The translations under genes were made by a program, and so were the position numbers. The notes under the pieces are model-generated. The model worked only from the letters and a program-made list of their open reading frames with translations, did not search any database and was not told the DNA's origin. DNA of 5,961 nucleotides from Oligosphaeraceae bacterium (GTDB taxonomy: Bacteria > Verrucomicrobiota > Lentisphaeria > Oligosphaerales > Oligosphaeraceae), in the NCBI GenBank assembly GCA_012515455.1, contig JAAYYJ010000520.1, forward strand, positions 1 to 5,961. The letters are read 5' to 3'. Of this stretch, positions 1 through 4,577 are shown one piece after another (positions within the stretch are counted from its first letter, which is position 1; every line of letters begins with the position of its first letter).

Positions 1-309
1 AGCCCGGAGGTCATCAATCAGCTTCAAGGCGGCGTTGTCATAAGTGATCCCCAAATCAGCCCGGATTTTTTTGTGCTCAATGGCCTCGGCATGAATGCAG
101 ATGATGATATCAGCCTTCTCGCTGAGCTGCTGCAGGAGACGAATCTTGACGTCGGGATCATAGCCGGGCAACACCCTGGCCGCGTGTGAATCACCGCTGA
201 GCTTGCCCCCGAATTCCAGGTACAAGCGCCCGGCACCGCTGCTCGCCCGGGAAAAAATAGCCGTTTTCTGGGTGGTCAGATATTTTTCGTTATCAAAAGC
301 AATCTTCAT
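1..309 (-). CDS. DUF1846 (UPF0371) family protein, N-terminal 103 residues, truncated by the window edge
   Basis: The minus-strand frame opens with ATG at 309-307 and stays open for 103 codons to position 1, where the window cuts it. The translation begins MKIAFDNEKYLTTQKTAI. It continues with LYLEFGGKL (about residues 29-37), HAARVLPGYDPD (42-53), KIRLLQQL (55-62) and KIRADLGITYD (80-90). This run of blocks is how I recognise the DUF1846/UPF0371 family from memory; members are usually around 500 residues, so about a fifth is present. The family has solved structures but, as far as I know, no established biochemical role, so I assign no function. There is no clear Shine-Dalgarno match before the ATG, but the conserved MKIAFDxxKY opening supports this start. 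The gene lies 107 bp downstream of the rpsU stop, beyond its terminator, so it needs either its own promoter or terminator readthrough. No convincing promoter is visible in 310-350. Confidence 0.92.
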   Translation of the reverse strand, partial: MKIAFDNEKYLTTQKTAIFSRASSGAGRLYLEFGGKLSGDSHAARVLPGYDPDVKIRLLQQLSEKADIIICIHAEAIEHKKIRADLGITYDNAALKLIDDLRA

Positions 310-350
310 ACGCGGGGAAGTCGAGTCTGGGTTCTGCTGGTTATCTCTAC

Positions 351-389
351 AAAAAGAGAAAGCGAACAGAATTCACACCCTGTTCGCTT
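351..389 (-). terminator. Intrinsic (Rho-independent) terminator of rpsU
   Basis: Read on the minus strand, a perfect 10-bp inverted repeat, AAGCGAACAG (389-380) and CTGTTCGCTT (369-360), encloses a 10-nt loop. It is followed at once by a T-rich tract, TCTCTTTTT (359-351). It begins 27 bp after the rpsU stop codon, the expected place and orientation. The stem is only half G+C and the tract begins with two cytosines, so some readthrough into the DUF1846 gene is possible. Confidence 0.85.
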
Positions 390-416
390 CGATTGGCGGA
401 AACGGCTTGCAGATGA

Positions 417-581
417 TCAGTGCGAGCGTTTGCTCTCCCGGCGCTTGATTTCGCTGGGCTTCTCAAAATGGCGGCGATTGCGCAGCTCTTTCATGGTGCC
501 TTCCTTGTCCATCTTCTTCTTCAGACGGCGCAAGACACGCTCGACGGGCTCACTTTTACGGCATTTAATCTCTGATGGCAT
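417..581 (-). CDS. rpsU: 30S ribosomal protein bS21
   Basis: A 54-codon minus-strand gene with ATG at 581-579 and TGA at 419-417. The protein begins MPSEIKCRKSEPVERVLRRL and continues KKKMDKEGTMKELRNRR (residues 21-37), then HFEKPSEIKRRE (38-49). These are the hallmarks of bS21: a short N-terminal strand, a basic helix with LRRLKKK, an RNRRHFEKPS block and a basic C-terminus. bS21 binds late to the small subunit near the 3' end of 16S rRNA and helps translation initiation. At 54 residues it is shorter than E. coli S21 (71), lacking most of the basic C-terminal tail; no frame disruption is seen, so I read it as a natural short form. From memory the sequence is closest in style to chlamydial and verrucomicrobial S21. 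A strong Shine-Dalgarno at 595-588 fixes the start. The gene appears monocistronic, with a promoter-like region upstream and a terminator downstream. Confidence 0.96.
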   Translation of the reverse strand: MPSEIKCRKSEPVERVLRRLKKKMDKEGTMKELRNRRHFEKPSEIKRRESKRSH

Positions 582-587
582 ACTGAT

Positions 588-613
588 TCACCCCCTCTCG
601 GGGCCAAGCTGGC
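588..613 (-). promoter_or_regulatory. rpsU Shine-Dalgarno within a small leader hairpin
   Basis: On the minus strand GGGGGTGA (595-588) lies 6 nt before the rpsU ATG. It matches the extended Shine-Dalgarno GGAGGTGA except for one G that can wobble-pair, so its anti-SD pairing should be unusually long. The same G-run can pair with CCCC (603-600) across a GAGA loop (599-596), a GNRA-type tetraloop, giving a 4-bp all-GC stem that would hide the ribosome site. Just upstream, GCCA (613-610) and TGGC (606-603) can form a second short hairpin sharing base 603, so the two compete at their boundary. The pairing is visible in the sequence; any regulatory role is inference. Confidence 0.5.
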
Positions 614-640
614 AAAAAACAAAGCTTAAAATTAATGAAG

Positions 641-670
641 ATAATGTATACGCAAAATCGCATTATGCAA
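641..670 (-). promoter_or_regulatory. Candidate sigma-70-like promoter for rpsU
   Basis: The 175-bp gap between the permease gene and rpsU is distinctly AT-rich compared with its flanks. On the minus strand TTGCAT (670-665) could serve as a -35 box, and the stretch TATACATTAT (650-641) offers several overlapping -10 candidates: TACATT at 16-bp spacing and CATTAT at 18 bp. Each matches consensus only partly (3 of 6 and 4 of 6). A second -35-like box, TTGACG, lies at 724-719 but has no good -10 partner. Placement is tentative; the start of transcription would fall about 50 nt before the rpsU ATG. Confidence 0.35.
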
Positions 671-756
671 TTGCGGGGCGCATTTTTTGTCCTGGTAATT
701 ACGTTTTTTTGCCAAAACGTCAATGAAACAGGCGTGTGCTTTGCGCGCAGTTTCGC

Positions 757-2031
757 TTATTCGTGGCGGAGTGCTTCGATGGGGTCGAGCTTAGCGGCTC
801 TGACTGCGGGGTAGATGCCGAAAATGATTCCCACGCTGACGCTGATGCCCAGTGAGAGCACCAGGCTGTATAGGCTGACTACGGTGGGCATGTTGACAAT
901 CTGAGTAATCAGCCAGGGGATAAAGAGTCCCAGCCCGATGCCGATCAGCCCGCCACTGAATGATAGCACCACGGTTTCGATCAGAAATTGGGCGATGATC
1001 TGACGCTGTTTGGCGCCTATGGCCCGGCGGATGCCGATTTCGCGAGTGCGCTCGGTGACGCTGGCCAGCATGATATTCATAATCCCGATGCCTCCGACCA
1101 GCAGGCTGATGCCGGCGATGGCTCCCAAGACGGTATTGAAGATTTTTTTGGTCGCCTCTGCCTGTTTGAGCAACGCCAGCGGCACGCTGATACTGTAGTC
1201 TTTTTTGCTGTGGTACAGAGACATCTGGTGTTCGATAGCCACTGCCGTGGCCTCGACCTTCTTCTCATCCACTACTTCTGCAATCAGCTGATGCAGTTCG
1301 ACTTGTTCGCGGATGCGGGAGCCGGATTTGTTCTGGGTGAAGATATCGCCGATGTGCTCTTTGGCGACGCTGAGGGGAATGTAGGCATCGGTCTGCTGAT
1401 CCGGCGTCTGCATCGTCCCCTCGCTGGCACTCTCGCTTTGGACAATGCCGATGATCTCATAATAATTGCTGCCGATGCGCAGTGATTCACCGACGGCGGC
1501 CTTGGTCGCCAGGAGCCTGCGGGCGCCATGTTCGGTCAGCACTGCGACGGTATTCTTTTGGGTGACGTCATTTTGCACAAAGACCCTGCCGGCAATGATC
1601 GGTCGGGAGACCAGCTGGAACCACTCGTGGCTGGTCCCGACCACCCGCAGGTCCATGGTGCGCTGCCCCAGACGTCCTTCCTTAGGCATCACTTTGACCG
1701 GCACAATGCGCTGCAGACTGGGGATGGTTTCGTGCAGGCGGTCGACGTCCTCGTAGAGCAAGCCATAGATGCTCATAAACGAATTCACATTGGTCGCCCC
1801 CTGCTCCTCAGCGGGTTTCTGGGCCGTGATGATGATGTTCCGGCTGCCCAGCTTGCGGATTTGCTCCAGGGCTTCCATGCTGGCCCCTTCGCCTACAGCC
1901 AGCATCGCAATCACACTGCCGACTCCAAAGACCAGCCCCAGCATCGTCAGGAAGGAACGCAGTTTGTGCAGGAGCAGGTTTTTCACCCCCAGCTGCAGAT
2001 CGCGCAGAAAACGGTTGACAAAAAGCAGCAT
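757..2031 (-). CDS. MacB/FtsX-type ABC transporter permease of a tripartite efflux system
   Basis: The inner-membrane permease subunit, 424 residues, ending at TAA (759-757). Topology is the MacB type: TM1 at about residues 26-46, a large periplasmic domain (about 50-295) and three C-terminal helices at about 301-323, 351-377 and 386-409. Family motifs visible are VIAMLAVGEGA (40-50) after TM1, GGIGIMNIMLASVTERTREIG (starting at 313) with the cytoplasmic coupling segment GIRRAIGAK (333-341), and the ending YPAVRAAKLDPIEALRHE (407-424). MacB-type permeases do not pass cargo through the membrane; they couple cytoplasmic ATP hydrolysis to periplasmic motion that drives export through a TolC channel. 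I chose ATG 2031 because AAGGA at 2043-2039 sits 7 nt upstream and the gap to the ATPase stop is 4 bp. An in-frame ATG at 2091 would add 20 atypical residues and overlap the ATPase gene by 56 bp. Unlike E. coli MacB, no ATPase domain is fused. Substrate unknown. Confidence 0.96.
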   Translation of the reverse strand: MLLFVNRFLRDLQLGVKNLLLHKLRSFLTMLGLVFGVGSVIAMLAVGEGASMEALEQIRKLGSRNIIITAQKPAEEQGATNVNSFMSIYGLLYEDVDRLHETIPSLQRIVPVKVMPKEGRLGQRTMDLRVVGTSHEWFQLVSRPIIAGRVFVQNDVTQKNTVAVLTEHGARRLLATKAAVGESLRIGSNYYEIIGIVQSESASEGTMQTPDQQTDAYIPLSVAKEHIGDIFTQNKSGSRIREQVELHQLIAEVVDEKKVEATAVAIEHQMSLYHSKKDYSISVPLALLKQAEATKKIFNTVLGAIAGISLLVGGIGIMNIMLASVTERTREIGIRRAIGAKQRQIIAQFLIETVVLSFSGGLIGIGLGLFIPWLITQIVNMPTVVSLYSLVLSLGISVSVGIIFGIYPAVRAAKLDPIEALRHE

Positions 2032-2035
2032 CGGG

Positions 2036-2731
2036 TTATCCTTCGATCTTGGCCACCAGTCCATCGAGCATGAATAGACGTTTTTGGGCAAATTTGGCGA
2101 TATTCGGTTCGTGCGTAACCATAATGATAGTCTTGCCGTTTTGGTTCAATTCGGTCAGCAAGTTGATGATTTCCTTGCTGGTGCTGGAATCCAGGTTCCC
2201 GGTCGGTTCATCGGCGAGCAGGAATACCGGGTCGTTAGCCAGGGCCCGGGCGATGGCTACCCGCTGCTGCTGTCCGCCGGACAATTCCGTCGGTCGGTGC
2301 TCCAGGCGCTTCTCCAGGCCGACCATTGCGGCCAGTTCGCGGGCCCGCTCGTTGCTTTGTTGTTCAGGCCAGCCCAGGTAATACAGCGGCAGGGCGATAT
2401 TTTCTTCCACGGTGAGCTGCGGGATCAGATTGAAGCTCTGGAAAATAAAGCCCAGGTACTTCAGGCGGATGTCGCTCAGTTCGTTGTCATTCATGGAGCT
2501 GATGTCGTGTCCGTTCAAAAAGTACTGCCCGCCGGTCGGTCGGTCCAGGCAGCCCAGGATATTCAACATGGTGCTCTTTCCCGACCCGCTGGGGCCCATA
2601 ATGGCCCAAAAGCTGCCCTTCTCGAAGTGCGCGGTTACCCCAGCCAGGGCATGGACCGCCTGAGTGCCCATGATGTATGTCCGCTGCAGATTTTCAAATC
2701 GGACCGCATATTCTGGAGAATTATTTGCCAT
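2036..2731 (-). CDS. MacB/LolD-class ABC transporter ATP-binding protein
   Basis: A 231-residue single-domain ABC ATPase that would power the neighbouring permease from the cytoplasmic face. Every catalytic element is present and intact: Walker A GPSGSGKST (46-54), Q-loop glutamine in FIFQSFNLIP (Q98), signature LSGGQQQRVAIARAL (150-164), Walker B VFLLADE (169-175) with catalytic E175, the D-loop in PTGNLD (176-181), and the H-loop histidine in VTHEP (H207). The LADEPTGNLD form and the overall length are typical of the MacB/LolD/YknY group of mechanotransmission transporters rather than importers. The gene begins 21 bp after the adaptor stop. No clear Shine-Dalgarno precedes its ATG, so translation probably depends on coupling with the upstream gene. 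The final codons carry the Shine-Dalgarno of the permease gene. The context makes it the energy module of the exporter; LolD itself is less likely because a MacA-type adaptor and a TolC protein share the operon. Confidence 0.97.
   Translation of the reverse strand: MANNSPEYAVRFENLQRTYIMGTQAVHALAGVTAHFEKGSFWAIMGPSGSGKSTMLNILGCLDRPTGGQYFLNGHDISSMNDNELSDIRLKYLGFIFQSFNLIPQLTVEENIALPLYYLGWPEQQSNERARELAAMVGLEKRLEHRPTELSGGQQQRVAIARALANDPVFLLADEPTGNLDSSTSKEIINLLTELNQNGKTIIMVTHEPNIAKFAQKRLFMLDGLVAKIEG
2039..2043 (-). promoter_or_regulatory. Ribosome-binding site deciding the permease start
   Basis: AAGGA on the minus strand, inside the last codons of the ATPase gene and 7 nt before the ATG at 2031-2029. 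It supports the start at 2031 over the longer in-frame start at 2091 and suggests translational coupling between ATPase and permease. Confidence 0.7.
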
Positions 2732-2752
2732 AATTTTGGTTGCTGTGAAGGC

Positions 2753-4531
2753 TCATTTTCCGGGGGCGGGCTCCTGTGCCGGAGTCTGGCTGGCTGTGGG
2801 TACGCCTTCGGGGCGGCGCTGGCGGCGCTGGCGCATGGCGGCGCGTTCCTCCTCGCTCATGTTGGCCATGCGTTCCTGCAGCTGCTGCCGCTGTTCCGGG
2901 GTCAGATTCGGGCGCTGACGTCGGCCGCGCCCGCCGCTGTTCTCGCCGCTGTTCTCGCTGCTGTTGTCCTCTGAGTTGGCTGGTTTATCCGGGGCTGGTT
3001 CGGCAACCTCCTGGCGGGCGGGGATGCTCACCTCCAGTACTTCGTCCTGCGAGCGCATGGACACGGCTTCCTGCAAAGGCGGTGCCAGGAGTACTTTTTC
3101 ACCTGTTTTCAAGCCGCCCAGGATATGCACCATGCGGTTGTTGTCTTGACCAATCTGGACTTCGCGCTTTACGGCTGGTCCTTGAGCTGATTGGACAAAT
3201 ACGATCGGCGTGCCGCTGGCCCGGAGTACGGATTGGACCGGGATATACATTGCCTTGTCGTGTTGTTCAACGATGATTTCTGCCTCGCAGTTCATGCCCG
3301 ATTTGAGCCCGGTGGTGTCCCCTTCCAGGGTCACGAGGGTGTTATAGACTTTCAGATCAGGATTCATAAAAATGCTGTGTGGGTCCGGCAGCGGTGCGAT
3401 GCGGGAGATTTTACCGGTAAAGATTTGTCCCGGCAGGGCATCGACGCGCAAACGTACCGGCAAATTGAGGTAAGTTTTTTTCAGGTTCGTCTCATGGAGT
3501 TTAACTTCCGCGACGAAGGTATTGGCGGTCGGCAGGTAAATGAGCTCCTGGCGCTCATGCACCTCCTGCCCTTCCGCCAGCGGGGCGGTATTTCTGCGCC
3601 AGTCACTGCGGGCGCTGGTGGCATAAATCACCAGACCGTCCGCAGGAGCAAAAATTTTGGAGAGTTGGATTTGCCGGATGAATTTCTCCAGACGCTGTTT
3701 CTGCCGATTCAATTCCAGCTCTCTGGCCAGCAGCTGCGCTTCGGCCTGCACGACCTTCGCTCGAGTACTGCGGCGGATGCGCTCGAGGGCCATTTGCGAC
3801 TGGGAGACGTCGCTCTCGAGCTCATCAATCTGGCGTTTGTAGGTATAATTTTCCAGCAGCTCCAGATTGGCTTTGGCGGTCTGCAGCGCCAGTTCGCAGC
3901 GCTGACAGGCGAGCTGATCCGAGCGCAATTCGGTCTCAGAGAGATATTTTTCCTGGTACAAGGTCTCTGACCATTTCAGTTCATCCTGGGCCTGCTGGAG
4001 TTCCTCCTCAGCCAGGAAAATTTTACCCTGGTACTCCTTAACGGTTTTGGGGTACTCTCCTTCTTTGTACTTGCGCAGGTCTTCAATGGCGAATTTGAGA
4101 TTCAGCTCTGCCAGATCAGTATCGGCTTTGGCCTGGTTCTTTACTACCTCGAGGTTTTCACTGGACTCAACAAAGGAGGCGTTGGCGTTCTGGACCGTAA
4201 TCTCCTGATTGACCTTGTTGTCCTGGGCCGAGGAGGCATCCAGCTCGACCAGCAGATCGCCCTTGCTGACCCGGGTGCCTTCCGGAATAAGCGACAGGAT
4301 AGTCGACCTGCCCTCGACTTCGCTTTTGATAATCAGCTGCTCCCGGGGTTTAATCGTCCCCGACTCCAGCAGATTGATGACCAGCGGGCCTTCCTGGACT
4401 TCGATGTAGAGCTCCTCAGCGGAGGAGGCATTTTGTTTCTGACTGCGCTCCAGCGCCAGCCAGGCCAGCACCAGGCCGGCCAACAGTAACAACCATAAAA
4501 TCCACAACCATTTCCGTGATTTCTTCGCCAT
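2753..4531 (-). CDS. HlyD/MacA-family periplasmic adaptor (membrane fusion protein) with long Gln/Arg-rich tail
   Basis: A 592-residue adaptor that should bridge the inner-membrane MacB-type transporter and the outer-membrane TolC protein. Residues 1-7 are basic and cytoplasmic, and about 8-27 form one hydrophobic anchor. Two half-lipoyl segments (about 61-100, with EGTRVSKGDLLVELDA, and 291-306, SKIFAPADGLVIYATS) flank a long coiled-coil hairpin (about 102-290). A beta-barrel (about 335-420, with the motif LKSGMNCEAEIIVE) and a membrane-proximal domain (about 425-495, IPVQSVLR and GLKTGEKVLL) follow. Its tip resembles adaptor tips that touch TolC (LYQEKYLSETEL, 191-202). Two features are unusual. 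A CQRC pair (209-212) lies just past the tip. A low-complexity tail from about 505 to 592 contains an ENSG repeat, a basic GRGRRQR stretch and a charged helix-like segment starting LTPEQRQQLQ. E. coli MacA is about 371 residues, so the extra length comes from the hairpin and this tail. AGAGGAAA before ATG 4531 supports the start; it is the second gene of the operon. Confidence 0.95.
   Translation of the reverse strand: MAKKSRKWLWILWLLLLAGLVLAWLALERSQKQNASSAEELYIEVQEGPLVINLLESGTIKPREQLIIKSEVEGRSTILSLIPEGTRVSKGDLLVELDASSAQDNKVNQEITVQNANASFVESSENLEVVKNQAKADTDLAELNLKFAIEDLRKYKEGEYPKTVKEYQGKIFLAEEELQQAQDELKWSETLYQEKYLSETELRSDQLACQRCELALQTAKANLELLENYTYKRQIDELESDVSQSQMALERIRRSTRAKVVQAEAQLLARELELNRQKQRLEKFIRQIQLSKIFAPADGLVIYATSARSDWRRNTAPLAEGQEVHERQELIYLPTANTFVAEVKLHETNLKKTYLNLPVRLRVDALPGQIFTGKISRIAPLPDPHSIFMNPDLKVYNTLVTLEGDTTGLKSGMNCEAEIIVEQHDKAMYIPVQSVLRASGTPIVFVQSAQGPAVKREVQIGQDNNRMVHILGGLKTGEKVLLAPPLQEAVSMRSQDEVLEVSIPARQEVAEPAPDKPANSEDNSSENSGENSGGRGRRQRPNLTPEQRQQLQERMANMSEEERAAMRQRRQRRPEGVPTASQTPAQEPAPGK
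2812..2829 (-). repeat. 9-bp tandem duplication within the adaptor gene
   Basis: Two perfect tandem copies of GGCGGCGCT (plus-strand reading, 2812-2820 and 2821-2829). The unit is a multiple of three, so the frame is kept, and the copies underlie the QRRQRR run near residues 568-573 of the adaptor tail. A small replication-slippage product is the likely origin. Confidence 0.7.
2934..2969 (-). repeat. 12-bp in-frame minisatellite in the adaptor tail
   Basis: Two perfect tandem 12-bp copies (plus-strand CCGCTGTTCTCG at 2934-2945 and 2946-2957) are followed by a diverged third copy (CTGCTGTTGTCC, 2958-2969). They encode the repeated (D/E)NS(G/S) units near residues 522-533. Because the unit is four codons, copy-number change would lengthen or shorten the tail without breaking the frame. 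Confidence 0.75.
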
Positions 4532-4537
4532 CGAATG

Positions 4538-4545
4538 TTTCCTCT
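4538..4545 (-). promoter_or_regulatory. Ribosome-binding site of the adaptor gene
   Basis: AGAGGAAA on the minus strand ends 6 nt before the ATG at 4531-4529, with its AGAGG core 9 nt away. It lies in the 46-bp gap after the outer-membrane protein gene, which shows no terminator. This supports both the adaptor start and cotranscription. Confidence 0.65.
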
Positions 4546-4577
4546 GTTTTCTGGCCCGCCGACGCCGGAGGTGAAAA

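Noticed and set aside
310..350. Promoter for the DUF1846 gene
   Set aside because: No pair of boxes with acceptable matches and spacing could be found between the terminator and the ATG.
203..448. Plus-strand open frame of 81 codons over the DUF1846 start and the terminator
   Set aside because: It covers the DUF1846 N-terminus, the rpsU terminator and the 3' end of rpsU in antisense; no protein features.
651..675. CGCAA/TTGCG inverted repeat and GCAATTGC palindrome as a possible operator upstream of rpsU
   Set aside because: Arms are only 5 bp and such short palindromes occur by chance; no second copy is seen.
701..720. Inverted repeat ACGTTTT/AAAACGT as a terminator of the efflux operon
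   Set aside because: Only 7 bp, AT-rich, with no T-run after it on the minus strand; too weak to call.
430..726. Plus-strand open frame of 98 codons across rpsU and its leader
   Set aside because: It is antisense to rpsU, which is unmistakable, and then runs into AT-rich noncoding DNA.
988..1485. Plus-strand open frame of 165 codons with an Asp/Ala-rich translation
   Set aside because: It is antisense to the permease; the composition reflects the complement of the permease codons, not a real protein.
2032..2091. Upstream ATG at 2091 as the permease start, adding 20 residues
   Set aside because: It would overlap the ATPase by 56 bp and add a Cys/Trp/Arg-rich stretch unlike MacB N-termini; the start at 2031 has an AAGGA site at good spacing.
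2084..2974. Plus-strand open frame of 296 codons opposite the ATPase and the adaptor tail
   Set aside because: It runs antisense to the ATPase, whose motifs are intact, and spans its junction with the adaptor gene. The translation has no recognisable domain, and G+C-rich antisense frames of this length are common.
3191..3970. Plus-strand open frame of 259 codons opposite the adaptor
   Set aside because: Fully antisense to the strongly supported adaptor gene; no motif or ribosome site supports it.
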